From the NCBI RefSeq assembly GCF_021353265.1, contig NZ_JAJTWU010000011.1, positions 1 through 64,000 on the forward strand: a stretch of 64,000 bases of DNA, in the 5' to 3' direction. The notes under the pieces were generated by a model. That model ran no database searches. It was not told the origin of the DNA and worked only from the letters and a program-made list of their open reading frames with translations. Made by a program: the position numbers and the translations under genes. Source of the stretch: Pelomonas cellulosilytica. GTDB lineage: Bacteria > Pseudomonadota > Gammaproteobacteria > Burkholderiales > Burkholderiaceae_C. Position 1 is the stretch's first letter. Every line of letters starts with the position of its first letter. Below, one piece after another: positions 53,235 through 62,736 of this stretch.

Positions 53235-54448
53235 GGCCGCTGAAGGTATTGACCTTCTCGACGCTGTTCCCGAGCAGCGTCCGGCCCAGCCACGGCATCT
53301 TCGTCGAGACGCGACTGCGCGAGCTGCTGAAGAGCGGCCAGGTTGAATCGCGTGTCGTCGCGCCGGTGCCCTGGTTTCCTTCCGGTAACGCGCGCTGGGG
53401 CGAGTACGCGAAGTTCGCCGCCACGCCGGCACGCGAGCAGCGCCACGGCCTCGACGTGCTGCATCCGCGCTATCTGCTTGTCCCAAAGGTGGGCATGACG
53501 TCTGCGCCGCTGACGCTGGCGCTCGGCGCGCGCGGCGCGGTGCGGCAGTTGCTCGACGAGGGTTTCGACTTCGACCTCATCGACGCCCACTACTACTACC
53601 CCGACGGCGTGGCCGCCGCGCTGCTGGCCCGCTGGTTCGGCAAGCCGCTGACGATCACCGCCCGTGGCACCGACCTGAATCTGATCCCGCAATACGCCTT
53701 GCCCCGGGGAATGATCGACTGGGCTGCACGCCGTGCCGCCGGCTCGATTGGCGTCTGCTCGGCATTGATGGACGTACTGCGCGGCCGGGGGCATGACCCG
53801 GCGCGGCTGCACGTAATGCGCAACGGTGTCGACCTGGAGCGCTTCCGCCCGCTGCCGCAGGCCGCCATGCGGGCCGAACTGGGGGTCGACGGCGAGCCGT
53901 TGCTGCTGTCCGTCGGGCACCTGATCGAACGCAAAGGCCACCATGTCGCCATCGAGGCGGTGGCCGAGTTGGTAAGGACCCGGCCGGGCGCCCGTCTCGT
54001 CATCATCGGCGAGGGGGAGGAGCGCGCGGCGCTGACGTCGTTGGCCGCCCGGCGGGGCGTGACGGCGCAGGTGCACCTGACCGGTTCGCTGCCCAACACC
54101 GAGCTGTTGAAGTGGTACAGCGCCGCGGACCTGCTGTTGCTGTGCTCGAGCCGCGAGGGCTGGGCCAACGTGTTGCTGGAGTCGATGGCCTGTGGCACGC
54201 CGGTGGTGGCCACTGACATCTGGGGTACGCCCGAGGTCGTGGCGGCGCCGGAGGCGGGCCGGCTCGTCGCCGAGCGCACCGGCGCGGCCTTTGCCTCCGG
54301 TATCGAGGCGCTGCTGGCCGCCGGCACGGACCGCGCCGCGACGCGCCGCTATGCCGAGGGGTTCAGCTGGCAGGCGACCACGGAGGCGCAGCTGCGGCTG
54401 ATGCGCGAGGTGGCCGCTGCCGGCGTGCCGGAGGTGCAGCATGCGTGA
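53231..54448 (+). CDS. GT4-family glycosyltransferase
   Basis: This 405-residue enzyme has FSTLFPSSVRPSHGIFVETR at the N-terminus and the donor-site segment CSSREGWANVLLESMACGTP with the conserved Glu residues. It starts at a GTG that overlaps the preceding stop by 4 nt and overlaps the O-ligase-like gene by 8 nt. It would be one of the repeat-unit glycosyltransferases. The specificity cannot be read from sequence. Confidence 0.9.
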   Translation: MRPLKVLTFSTLFPSSVRPSHGIFVETRLRELLKSGQVESRVVAPVPWFPSGNARWGEYAKFAATPAREQRHGLDVLHPRYLLVPKVGMTSAPLTLALGARGAVRQLLDEGFDFDLIDAHYYYPDGVAAALLARWFGKPLTITARGTDLNLIPQYALPRGMIDWAARRAAGSIGVCSALMDVLRGRGHDPARLHVMRNGVDLERFRPLPQAAMRAELGVDGEPLLLSVGHLIERKGHHVAIEAVAELVRTRPGARLVIIGEGEERAALTSLAARRGVTAQVHLTGSLPNTELLKWYSAADLLLLCSSREGWANVLLESMACGTPVVATDIWGTPEVVAAPEAGRLVAERTGAAFASGIEALLAAGTDRAATRRYAEGFSWQATTEAQLRLMREVAAAGVPEVQHA

Positions 54449-55703
54449 CCTCGTCCTGCTGGCGCTGCTGGCCTACGGCACGCTCTACGCGCTGCGCGAG
54501 CCGTGGATCGGCACGATGATCTGGACCAACGTCAGCCTCATGAGCCCGCATGCCCAGTTCGGCAATGCGGCCGGTGAATGGCCGGTGGCGACGGGCGTTG
54601 CACTGACGACGATGATCGGCCTCGTCATGCATCGCGACAAGGCGGAGAACCCACTGCGCGGCGCGCCGGCCATGGCCATCCTGGCGTTCACGTTCTGGAT
54701 CACGTTCACGCTGCCCTTCTCCATCTACTTCGACGACAGCTTCCCGCTGTGGGTCCGGTCGATGAAGATCTTCCTGATGCTCTTCGTCACGATCGCGCTG
54801 CTGACCGACAAGCGCAAGATCAACGTCTTCGTCGCAGTGATGACGTTCTCCATTGCGTTCTACGGCATCAAGGGCGGCATGTTCACTCTGGCCACGGCCG
54901 GCAGCTACCGCGTCTGGGGGCCGGGCGGCTTCATCGGCGGCAACAACGAGCTGGCGTTGGCCCTCATCATGACCATCCCCATGATGCGTTACCTGCAGTT
55001 GCAGGTGACGAACAAGTGGCTGTCGCGCGGACTCACCTTCGGCATGGCCATGACGGCGGTGACCGTCCTGGGCACCTACTCCCGCGGCGCCCTGCTGGGT
55101 TTGAGCGCGATGGCGATCTTCCTGTGGATCAAGTCGCCCAAGAAGCTGGGTATGGGCCTTGTGCTGGTGCTGGGCGGCGCACTGGCGCTGGGCTTCATGC
55201 CCGAGCAGTGGTGGGACCGCATGCATACCATCAAGACCTACAACGCCGACGAATCGGCGCTGGGTCGTATCAACGCATGGTGGAACGCCTTCCACGTTGC
55301 CAACGACCGCCCGTTCGGCGGCGGCTTCATGATCTACATGCCCGAGGTCTTCGCACGCTATGCGCCGGACCCGAACGACGTCCACGCCGCCCACAGCATC
55401 TACTTCCAGGTGCTGGGCGAACACGGCTGGATCGGCCTGCTGGTGTTCGTGTCCATCGGCGCGTTGACGTGGCGTGATGCGGGGCGCCTGTCCCGCTTGA
55501 CGCGGAACCGCCCGGAGCTGCGCTGGGCGGGCGAACTGGGCGTCATGACGCAGGTCGCGATGGTGGGCTATGCCGTCGCCGGTGCCTTCCTGAGCCTGGC
55601 CTACTACGACTTCCCCTACAACCAGGCCGCGGCCATCGTGGCGGCCTACGCCATCGTGCGCAAGCAGCTGGCCGCCGCGCGCAAACCCGTTCCGACGCTT
55701 TGA
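54441..55703 (+). CDS. Exosortase A-associated O-glycosylation ligase / Wzy-like polymerase
   Basis: This 420-residue membrane protein has about ten to twelve helices, with the O-antigen ligase/Wzy core near residues 200-330. It has the typical segments TYSRGALLGLSAMA and VHAAHSIYFQVLGEHGWIG, whose His is a common catalytic feature. The exosortase A-linked group (TIGR03097) is proposed to transfer glycans to proteins or to polymerise them. In this locus it could be the polymerase for the exopolysaccharide, since no other Wzy candidate is evident. Confidence 0.87.
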   Translation: MRDLVLLALLAYGTLYALREPWIGTMIWTNVSLMSPHAQFGNAAGEWPVATGVALTTMIGLVMHRDKAENPLRGAPAMAILAFTFWITFTLPFSIYFDDSFPLWVRSMKIFLMLFVTIALLTDKRKINVFVAVMTFSIAFYGIKGGMFTLATAGSYRVWGPGGFIGGNNELALALIMTIPMMRYLQLQVTNKWLSRGLTFGMAMTAVTVLGTYSRGALLGLSAMAIFLWIKSPKKLGMGLVLVLGGALALGFMPEQWWDRMHTIKTYNADESALGRINAWWNAFHVANDRPFGGGFMIYMPEVFARYAPDPNDVHAAHSIYFQVLGEHGWIGLLVFVSIGALTWRDAGRLSRLTRNRPELRWAGELGVMTQVAMVGYAVAGAFLSLAYYDFPYNQAAAIVAAYAIVRKQLAAARKPVPTL

Positions 55704-55705
55704 CG

Positions 55706-56602
55706 ATGAAGACCACCCTGACCACCCGTTGGCACCGCTGGCAGTTCGAGCGGGCCGTTCGCGACATCGCCCACACGCCTGCCATCGCGCCAGGTGCCAT
55801 GCCCTACACGGCGCTGTCGATGGTGCAGCATCGTGACGTGCTGCCCTACCTGCTGGCGCTGAAGTCCTTCGCCCGCTTCCTGCCGCCATCGGAGGTGGTC
55901 GTCGTCGCCGACCCGACGCTGGATGCCAACGACCGCGCGTTGATGCGCGAGCACGTGCCGCTCCTGGAGTTCCGCGAGGCCGCCGAATTCCGCCATCCCG
56001 GCATCCCGATGGGCGGCTGCTGGGAGCGGCTCAGCGCCATCAGCGAGCGCGTGCAGCGTCAGGCCGTCGTGCAGCTGGACGCCGACACCGTCGCGCTGCA
56101 GCGCCCGGCCGATGTGGCCGATGCGCTGGCCGCCGGCGTGAGCTTCACGCTGGGAACCGAGGACGGCCAGCGCATCGCGTCGACGCACGAAATGGCTGCC
56201 CGTGCGCGCCAGCAGACGGAGGACTCCGACCACATCCAGGGCCGCTGCGAGGCGCTGCTGGACCAGCTCGACCCGGAGCAGCGCTGGCGTTATGTGCGCG
56301 GCTGTGCCGGCTTCGCGGGCTTTGCGCGAGGCGCTTTCGACCGCGAGATGCTGATCGAGATCTCGTCGCGCATGCGGGCCTTGATCGGTGACGACTGGAA
56401 CCGCTGGGGCACCGAGCAGTTCACCTCCAACCTTGTCGTGTCCAGCTCGCCGGGCGGGCGGGTCCTGCCGCATCCACGCTACTGCGCGCCGCACCGCCGC
56501 ACGGCCGAAACGGTGTTCCTGCACTTCATCGGCTACGTGCGCTACACGTCGAGCTACTACGCCGACGTGAGCCGGCGCGTCTGCACCGAACTGCGCGGTT
56601 GA
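55706..56602 (+). CDS. GT-A-like protein of unknown function
   Basis: This 298-residue protein has a DxD-like motif in VVQLDADTVALQRP, preceded by EVVVVADPTLDANDRALM, as expected of a metal-dependent GT-A glycosyltransferase. The N-terminal 50 residues are basic and the rest is mixed alpha/beta with no membrane segment. I do not recognise the family. The ATG at 55706 lies 2 nt after the previous stop. It overlaps none of its neighbours and shares their high-GC codon use. Confidence 0.7.
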   Translation: MKTTLTTRWHRWQFERAVRDIAHTPAIAPGAMPYTALSMVQHRDVLPYLLALKSFARFLPPSEVVVVADPTLDANDRALMREHVPLLEFREAAEFRHPGIPMGGCWERLSAISERVQRQAVVQLDADTVALQRPADVADALAAGVSFTLGTEDGQRIASTHEMAARARQQTEDSDHIQGRCEALLDQLDPEQRWRYVRGCAGFAGFARGAFDREMLIEISSRMRALIGDDWNRWGTEQFTSNLVVSSSPGGRVLPHPRYCAPHRRTAETVFLHFIGYVRYTSSYYADVSRRVCTELRG

Positions 56603-56607
56603 GCGCC

Positions 56608-57588
56608 ATGGCCACCCCCGCGCTCTGGAGCCCGTTCCGCTGGCTGTCACCGGCCGGCGAACGGGCCCGGCTGCAGGTATTCATCTTCCATCGCGTGCTG
56701 CCGCAGTACGACCCGCTGCAGCCCGACGAACCGGATGCCCGCCGCTTCGCCGAGGTCTGCGCTTGGCTAGCGCGCTGGTTCCACGTGCTGCCACTGGGCG
56801 AGGCCGTGCAGCGGCTGCGCCAGGGCAGCCTGCCGGCGGCGGCGGCCTGCATCACCTTCGACGACGGCTATGCCGACAACCATGAAGTCGCCCAGCCCCT
56901 CCTGAAAGCCCATGGCCTGCCGGCCACCTGCTTCGTCAGCACCGCCTACATCGACGGTGGCCGCATGTGGAACGACTCGGTCATCGAGGGCGTGCGGCGC
57001 CTGCCGGCAGGCCGCTTCACCGGCGCCGAGCTCGGGCTGCCGGACTACGACGTGGGTGACGCTGAGTCGCGCATCGCGATGTACCGCGACGTGCTCAAGC
57101 GCTGGAAGCACCTGGACCCGCGGCGCCGCGGCGAACTGTCGGACGAACTGGCCCGCCGCTGCGGCCTCGACGCGCGCTCGACGCTGATGCTGTCGCGCCC
57201 GCAGCTGCGCGCGATGCGCGACGCCGGCATGGACATCGGCGCCCACACGATGACGCATCCGATCCTGGCCACGCTGCCCGAGGCCGAGGCGCGAGACGAG
57301 ATTGGCGGCGGCCGCGAGCTGCTGGCGAGCTGGCTGGGCGAGGCGCCTAGCTTGTTCGCCTACCCCAACGGCGTGCCGCGGCAGGACTACTCGCTGCGCG
57401 ACGTGCGCCTGGCGCAGGCCTGCGGGTTTGATGCCGCTGTCTCCACTGCCCACGGGGCCAACCTGCGCGCGACGGACCCGTTTCAGCTGCGCCGCTTCAC
57501 ACCCTGGGACACCCAGAAGATGCGGTTCGCCGCCCGCTGCGCGCTCAACCTCGTGCAGCACGACCGCCAACCGCTCGCGAAGGAATGA
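56608..57588 (+). CDS. Polysaccharide deacetylase family protein
   Basis: This 326-residue NodB-type esterase has the catalytic Asp-Asp pair in ITFDDGYADNHE and the His pair in GAHTMTHPILA. The late motif PSLFAYPNGVPRQDYSLRD is also typical. It is a second deacetylase in the locus, beyond the XrtA-type enzyme at 37110, and could deacetylate a different sugar. The ATG at 56608 is 5 nt after the previous stop; its 3' end overlaps the next gene by 4 nt. Confidence 0.88.
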   Translation: MATPALWSPFRWLSPAGERARLQVFIFHRVLPQYDPLQPDEPDARRFAEVCAWLARWFHVLPLGEAVQRLRQGSLPAAAACITFDDGYADNHEVAQPLLKAHGLPATCFVSTAYIDGGRMWNDSVIEGVRRLPAGRFTGAELGLPDYDVGDAESRIAMYRDVLKRWKHLDPRRRGELSDELARRCGLDARSTLMLSRPQLRAMRDAGMDIGAHTMTHPILATLPEAEARDEIGGGRELLASWLGEAPSLFAYPNGVPRQDYSLRDVRLAQACGFDAAVSTAHGANLRATDPFQLRRFTPWDTQKMRFAARCALNLVQHDRQPLAKE

Positions 57589-58436
57589 ATGCCATGCTGC
57601 CCATCCGTGTCCGCCAGGCTCCGAACTTCGTGTCCGCGCTGATCCGCCGCGCCCGGCTGCTGCAGCAGCCGGCACAGCCGCAGCGGCGTTTCCACCTCTG
57701 CTACTTCAGCTGCTACTCGTACTTCGCCTACCTGTACTGCGCCATCGACAGCGTGGCCCGCCATGTCAAACAGCCCTGCACGGTCTACCTGTTCAACGAC
57801 CAGGAGCAGCCGCTCAGCGACGAGCAGATCGAGCGCCTGCGCGAGCGCATGCCCGACCTGAAGGTGTTCCTGTGGCCCAAGAGCATGGGCTGGGGCGCGG
57901 CGCAGATCCAGACGATCTGGCAGGCATACGGGCTGGCGGCGGAGCAGGCGGCGGACGACGACATCATCGCCCGCGTCGACTCCGACGTGTTCTTCTTCAA
58001 TGACCGCATCTTCCAGGTCGCGCAGCGCAGCGAGGCGGACGTCATCGGCGACGGACATTTCGTCGGCTTCGAGTACAGCCAGGGTGGTTGCTATTTTTTG
58101 AAGGCGTCGGCGGTGCGGCGCATCAATGCGTGGCTTGCCAGGCGCGACATGGACGAGGCGCTGGCCGGTGCGGCCATCAAGGTCGAGGACGTGGCGATGC
58201 ACCACTTCGCGCGCAGCGTCGGCCTCGACATCTTGCTGACCTGGTTCATGATGTTCCCGGACGAGCTCCGCAACGCCGGTGGCCTTACCGCGTGGCAGCG
58301 CTACAAGTTCTCCTGCCTGCACTTCGTTATGAAGAACAAGCGCGGCATGCTGGACGCCTACCTGGACCAGGTGTTGGCACCGGCCGAGCGCGGCGCCTTC
58401 CTGGCCGCCGCCGGCCTGCCGGCGCCGGCCGCCTGA
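57585..58436 (+). CDS. GT-A-like protein of unknown function
   Basis: This 283-residue protein has a DxD-like motif in IIARVDSDVFFFN and upstream VYLFNDQEQPLSDEQIE, suggesting a GT-A nucleotide-sugar site. It lacks membrane segments. The N-terminus is aromatic-rich (FHLCYFSCYSYFAYLYCAID). The start overlaps the preceding stop (ATGA). I do not recognise a named family. It resembles the protein at 55706 only in general layout. Confidence 0.68.
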   Translation: MNAMLPIRVRQAPNFVSALIRRARLLQQPAQPQRRFHLCYFSCYSYFAYLYCAIDSVARHVKQPCTVYLFNDQEQPLSDEQIERLRERMPDLKVFLWPKSMGWGAAQIQTIWQAYGLAAEQAADDDIIARVDSDVFFFNDRIFQVAQRSEADVIGDGHFVGFEYSQGGCYFLKASAVRRINAWLARRDMDEALAGAAIKVEDVAMHHFARSVGLDILLTWFMMFPDELRNAGGLTAWQRYKFSCLHFVMKNKRGMLDAYLDQVLAPAERGAFLAAAGLPAPAA

Positions 58437-58440
58437 GGCG

Positions 58441-59580
58441 ATGCGGGCGTCGGGCGCCGCCGGCCACTGGGCCCAGCTGACCTACGAACGCAGTCGCGCC
58501 GGCAGCGGCGTGCAGGCGCTGCAGGCCACCTGGCAGGCTGCAAGTGCGCGCCGCCATCAGCGCGCGGCGCTGTCCGGCGCGGATCGCCAGCAGCTGCTGG
58601 ACGCCGAGCTGGCCTGCCTGCGGCTGGGCCTGGCCTGGCCGCGCGAGGCGCAGGACCAGCGCGCGCCGTGGCAACTGCCTGCGCGCGTGCTGCAGGCCGA
58701 CGCGGTCGCATTGCCCGCCCACCCGCTGATCGATCCGGCGTGGGCCGTCGAGCGCATGGGCGTGCCGGGCAGTGCGCTGGCGTTGATCGACGCGCTGGGC
58801 CAACCCGACCGGCGTGCGGCGCTGTGGGCCGGCCTGCCGCTGGCGCCGCCGAAGGACGTGTCGCGGCTGGGCGTCGTCGTGCATCTGTTCTATCCGGCGC
58901 TGTGGCCGGAGATACGCGCCGCGCTGGCCGCGTTGCCGGAGGTCGCGGCGCTCTACCTGACCGTGCCGGAGTTCGCCGCCACGCCGGCGCTGCGCGACAT
59001 CGTCGACAGCTGGCCCGGCCCGGTGCAGGTCGTGCCGTTACCCAACCGCGGCCGCGATGTGCGGCCCTTCCTGCACCTGCTGCGCGGCGGCGCGCTGGAC
59101 GCGCACGAGCTGGTTTGCAAGCTGCACACCAAGCGCAGCCCGCACATCCGCGAGGGGGCCGCCTGGCGGCAGGCGTCCTTGCAGGGGCTGCTCGGCAGCC
59201 CGGAGCTGCTGGCCGAGCGGCTGGCGCGGATGCGGGGCGACGCGGGCGGCGGGCTGTGGTGCGCCGAGTCCGATCTCGTCGCGCCGGAGGACCGGCGTCG
59301 CTGGACGCGCCAATGCCACCGGCCGCTGCAGCGCCAGCTCGCGCTGCAGCAGTGGACTGAAGAGCCGGGCGGCTGGTCGTTCGCCGCCGGCACGATGTTC
59401 TGGCTGCGGCCCGCCGCGCTGCAGGCGCTGCGCGGCCCGGCCTGGACCGACCTGCACAACTACGAGCCGGAGATGGCCCAACTGGACGGCACCTGGGCGC
59501 ACGCGTTGGAGCGGCTGATCGGCCTGGCCGTGCGGCGCGCGGGCTTCCAGCTCAATCCGCTGGCAGCACCTCGTCGATGA
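58441..59580 (+). CDS. Rhamnan synthesis F (RgpF)-like protein
   Basis: This 379-residue protein has the typical RgpF segments VVHLFYPALWPEIRAALAAL, LPNRGRDVRPFLHLL, CKLHTKRSP and GTMFWLRPAAL. RgpF proteins help assemble rhamnose-containing polysaccharides, probably as glycosyltransferases. The N-terminal 130 residues are divergent and Ala/Arg-rich. Its 3' end overlaps the convergent gene at 59552 by 29 nt, and that gene encodes another RgpF-like protein. No dTDP-rhamnose genes are in the window. Confidence 0.8.
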   Translation: MRASGAAGHWAQLTYERSRAGSGVQALQATWQAASARRHQRAALSGADRQQLLDAELACLRLGLAWPREAQDQRAPWQLPARVLQADAVALPAHPLIDPAWAVERMGVPGSALALIDALGQPDRRAALWAGLPLAPPKDVSRLGVVVHLFYPALWPEIRAALAALPEVAALYLTVPEFAATPALRDIVDSWPGPVQVVPLPNRGRDVRPFLHLLRGGALDAHELVCKLHTKRSPHIREGAAWRQASLQGLLGSPELLAERLARMRGDAGGGLWCAESDLVAPEDRRRWTRQCHRPLQRQLALQQWTEEPGGWSFAAGTMFWLRPAALQALRGPAWTDLHNYEPEMAQLDGTWAHALERLIGLAVRRAGFQLNPLAAPRR

Positions 59581-60496
59581 GCTGAAGCGGGTAGACCGGC
59601 GCGCTGGCCTGCAACTGGTCACGCCAGCCGTCGGTCAGCGTGGCCAGCCCGCGGCGTCGCTGCAGCAGGTCGCGCTTGACGTAAGGCATGCCCAGCGGCT
59701 GCAGGCATTCGCGCCAATACCAATGTGTCGGGTTGCCCAGGAAGCGGCCGTCCGCGGCATGGAGCTTGTCCGGTGCCCGGCGTGGCACCGTGGCGATGAC
59801 GGTCTGCAGCCGGGCGGCCGGCACGAAGGCCTCGGCGCGCAGGCCGGCCTCGCGCAGCGCCACGCTCAGGCCCAGCTCGTAGCGGGCGATCAGCGCCTCG
59901 CGTTCGAGGATGAACCTGAAGCCGTCCAGCCAGCGCTGCAGGAAAGCCAGCGCCGGCCGCTCGAAGACGATGAAATAGCTTTGCAGGTGTGGCTGGCGCT
60001 CCAGTGACTCGGTCATGCCCCACGCGTCCGGCGCGCGCCCCGCCATCTCGGCGAAGACCGGCGCCAGCGGCGTCAGCGGGCCGAAGATGCTGTCGTTGGT
60101 GAACAGCCAGCGTTGGAAGCCGGCGACGCGCTGGCCCGTCAGTCGCCACACGGCGGCCGCGGCGACGGGCCAGCCGCCGAGGTCCAGGCTCACGTTGGGC
60201 CGCTGCAGCACCAGCCAGCAGCGCGGGCGAAGGGCGTCCAGCGCGGCGGCGGAGAGCTGCGGCGAGGTCGTGACGAACACGATGCGCGCATCCAGCGCCC
60301 GCAGCGCGTCCAGGTGATGCAGCACATAACCGGCGACGCGTCCGTCCGGGTCGAAGTGATTGAAGACGGCCACCGTGTGCGAGCGTAACGCGGCCAGCGC
60401 GTCGTTGCGGGCCAGCACGCGGCTGTGCAGCCGCCACGGGTCGAAGCGCCAGCGGGCCTCCCGCAGCGCACGCTGAAGCCGGGCCCTCAGCGCCAT
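59552..60496 (-). CDS. Rhamnan synthesis F (RgpF)-like protein
   Basis: This 314-residue protein has the RgpF-type segments AVFNHFDPDGRVAGYVLHHL, FVTTSPQLS, LFTNDSIFGPL and DAWGMTESLE, with the conserved RPNVSLDLGGW region. It resembles the first half of RgpF-type proteins, as the gene at 58441 resembles the other half. The ATG at 60496 is the first start after the Wzx-like stop (5 nt gap). It is the last gene of the minus-strand chain on the right and overlaps its convergent neighbour by 29 nt. Confidence 0.75.
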   Translation of the reverse strand: MALRARLQRALREARWRFDPWRLHSRVLARNDALAALRSHTVAVFNHFDPDGRVAGYVLHHLDALRALDARIVFVTTSPQLSAAALDALRPRCWLVLQRPNVSLDLGGWPVAAAAVWRLTGQRVAGFQRWLFTNDSIFGPLTPLAPVFAEMAGRAPDAWGMTESLERQPHLQSYFIVFERPALAFLQRWLDGFRFILEREALIARYELGLSVALREAGLRAEAFVPAARLQTVIATVPRRAPDKLHAADGRFLGNPTHWYWRECLQPLGMPYVKRDLLQRRRGLATLTDGWRDQLQASAPVYPLQLIDEVLPAD

Positions 60497-60501
60497 GCCG
60501 C

Positions 60502-62007
60502 TCAGCCGCGCAGGCGCGACCAGATCTCGCTGCCCAGCTGCCAGGCGGCACGCCGGGCCAGCACGGCCAGGCCGCCGATGTAGACGGCCAGACCTAGCGG
60601 CACGGCAATCAGCACGCGAACCAGCGATGGGACGTCGGGCAGCAGCAGCGGCAGCGTCGCGATGCTTGCCGCGCTGAACAGCGCCGCGCCGAGCCAGGGA
60701 GCGAGCGCCTGCACGAGGCTGCGCTTGCGCTGGCCGCAGGCGTTGCAGGCCAGCCAGGTCGTCACGACGTTCAGTGCGATCGAGATGACCGCGAAGACCG
60801 CCGAGGCCACGTTCAAACCGAACTGCGCGGAGGCGAACAGGCCGAGGCCGACGCTGACAGCGCTGACGATGGACAGTCGCATCAGCGCGCCTGCGTGGCC
60901 CAGAGACAGCAGCACGGTGGAGGCGGTCGTCAGCACCGCCTGGGCCGCCATCGAGATGGACAGGAAGGCGAGAGGCACGGCGGCGCCATCCCACTGCGGG
61001 CCGAGCAGCACGCGCACGACGTCAGCTGCCAGCGCGGCCACGCCGAGCATGATCGGCAGCACCAGCGCCGCGACGCTGACAGTTGCGCGCAACCAGGCGG
61101 ATCGCAGACGTTCGAGGTCGTCCTTCAACGCCGACAGCGTCGGGAACAGCACGCGCACGACAACTGAGCTGATCTGGTAGATCACGCTGCCGGTCAGGTG
61201 CGACGCCGTGCCGAACAGCGCCAGTTGCGCGGCGCCGAGCTGACGGCCGAGGATGATGCCGGGCATGTTGCGGCTTGAGAAGCCGACGAGGTTGGACGCC
61301 AGCAGCTTGGACGAGAAGCCCAGCAGGTCGCCCAGGTCCGCAAACGCCCAGCTGCGGCTCGGCCACCAGCCGGCCGAGCGCACCATCAACCCACCGGTCA
61401 CCAGCGTGCCAACCAGCGGCTGCACGGCCAGCGACCAGTAGCCCCAGCCCAGCATCGCGCTGCCCAGCGCACCCAGCGCCGCCGCCACGCTGCCCACCGT
61501 CTGCGCGACGATCATCGAGCGGAAAGCCAGCCGCTGTGTAAGCAGCGCCTGCGGCACGACGACGGCGGCCGACAGCAGCAGGTTCAGCGCCAGCGGCAGC
61601 AGTAGGCCCTGTACCTCGGGCCGGCGGAAGTACAGCGCCAGCAGCGGCCCACTGGCCGCGACGGCCACGGCGATGCCCAGGCCGATCAGCACATTGGTCC
61701 AGAAGCAGGCGCTGAGGAGCCGGGGCGACGAGGCCTGGCGCTGCACGATGGCCGAGCCGAAGCCGAAGTTCGTAATGATCTGCCCCGCCTCGGCAGCTAG
61801 GTAGGTCATGCCGAACAGGCCGAAGTCGTCGGGCGTGAGCAGCCGCGCCAGCACGCTCATCGTGATGAAGCCGAGCCCTTGCCTCAGCAGCTGCCCCCCG
61901 CCCAGCCAGGCAGCGCCCTGGACGGCCTGGTTGCCGATGCGGGGCGACGACCGGTCGGGCGCGTCTGCGGGATTGTCGTCGCGGGCCGCGTCGGCTGGTG
62001 GCTGCAT
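60502..62007 (-). CDS. Wzx-like lipid-linked oligosaccharide flippase (MOP superfamily)
   Basis: This 501-residue inner-membrane protein has about twelve to fourteen helices and the WzxC-like start QGAAWLGGGQLLRQGLGFIT. It also has the conserved LLTPDDFGLFGMTYLA loop. It would flip lipid-linked repeat units from the cytoplasmic to the periplasmic face for polymerisation. It is the only flippase of this type in the window. Its start codon overlaps the preceding stop by 1 nt (TAATG), so both are probably co-translated. Confidence 0.9.
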   Translation of the reverse strand: MQPPADAARDDNPADAPDRSSPRIGNQAVQGAAWLGGGQLLRQGLGFITMSVLARLLTPDDFGLFGMTYLAAEAGQIITNFGFGSAIVQRQASSPRLLSACFWTNVLIGLGIAVAVAASGPLLALYFRRPEVQGLLLPLALNLLLSAAVVVPQALLTQRLAFRSMIVAQTVGSVAAALGALGSAMLGWGYWSLAVQPLVGTLVTGGLMVRSAGWWPSRSWAFADLGDLLGFSSKLLASNLVGFSSRNMPGIILGRQLGAAQLALFGTASHLTGSVIYQISSVVVRVLFPTLSALKDDLERLRSAWLRATVSVAALVLPIMLGVAALAADVVRVLLGPQWDGAAVPLAFLSISMAAQAVLTTASTVLLSLGHAGALMRLSIVSAVSVGLGLFASAQFGLNVASAVFAVISIALNVVTTWLACNACGQRKRSLVQALAPWLGAALFSAASIATLPLLLPDVPSLVRVLIAVPLGLAVYIGGLAVLARRAAWQLGSEIWSRLRG

Positions 62008-62699
62008 TACTTCTCTTTCTCGGGTTCCGGCGCCTGGTCCCGGGGCTTGTCCTCGGGCTTTTCATCGTCCCAGTGGCCGGCCTTGCGCAGCTGTTCGATA
62101 AGGTCTTGGTAAGGCACGCCCAGCGTGACGGCGGTCTTCATCGCGGCCCTGGACTTCTCGTACTCGCCCAGCTCGTAGTAGAGCTTGGCGGCGTTGTACT
62201 GCGTCATCGGCACGTCGTCGGCCTTCTGCACGACGTAGTCGAGCTGCACCAGCGCGTCGGCCTTGCGGTCGTAGGTCTTCAAGTAGAGCGCGTAGACCAT
62301 GCGCACCAGCAGGTCATCGGGCTTGTAGCGCAGCGCGCGCTCGAAATAGCACTCCGCGGTGAAAGGCAGCAGCATGGGCTGCTGCGTCTTTTCCTTCAGC
62401 GTCAGGTTGATCAGCGTCAGCAGCGCGCGCGGATGGTTGGGAAAGGCCCAGAGCGTGTAGTGCAGGTCGGGGCCGAAGTACTGGAAGATCGGCTTGCGCA
62501 GCTCCGCCACGTCGTCCGTGAAGTGGTTGCGCTCGACGATGTCGCGCATTTCGGCGGTGGCCGTGCGGTAGTCGAAGGGGCCGTACTTGCCGGCCTGGTA
62601 CAGCGAGCCGCAGATGTTGGCCTGCGCGCTCATGCCGGCCAGCAGCAGCGCCGCGACGGCGGCAAAACGGGAGACGACCGAAAACCTGGCAAGAAACAT
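62007..62699 (-). CDS. Periplasmic TPR-like protein
   Basis: This 230-residue protein has a signal peptide (about 1-26, ending MSAQANI) and two to three TPR-like helical pairs in the second half (about 110-205, LPFTAECYFERALRYKPDD and YNAAKLYYELGEYEKSRAAM). The C-terminal tail is charged (Glu/Lys/Asp/Pro). Such proteins occur in exopolysaccharide loci without defined function. The ATG at 62699 begins the signal peptide; an upstream in-frame start adds 23 residues. It lies between the amidotransferase and the Wzx gene in one chain. Confidence 0.78.
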   Translation of the reverse strand: MFLARFSVVSRFAAVAALLLAGMSAQANICGSLYQAGKYGPFDYRTATAEMRDIVERNHFTDDVAELRKPIFQYFGPDLHYTLWAFPNHPRALLTLINLTLKEKTQQPMLLPFTAECYFERALRYKPDDLLVRMVYALYLKTYDRKADALVQLDYVVQKADDVPMTQYNAAKLYYELGEYEKSRAAMKTAVTLGVPYQDLIEQLRKAGHWDDEKPEDKPRDQAPEPEKEK

Positions 62700-62736
62700 C
62701 GGAGACCTCAGCGTTGACACGGGGCCATGTGGCGCC

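Noticed and set aside
58441-60496. A frameshifted or inverted single RgpF gene
   Set aside because: Both halves have their own start, intact frames and normal codon use, so two genes are the simpler reading; the idea is kept only as a question to test.
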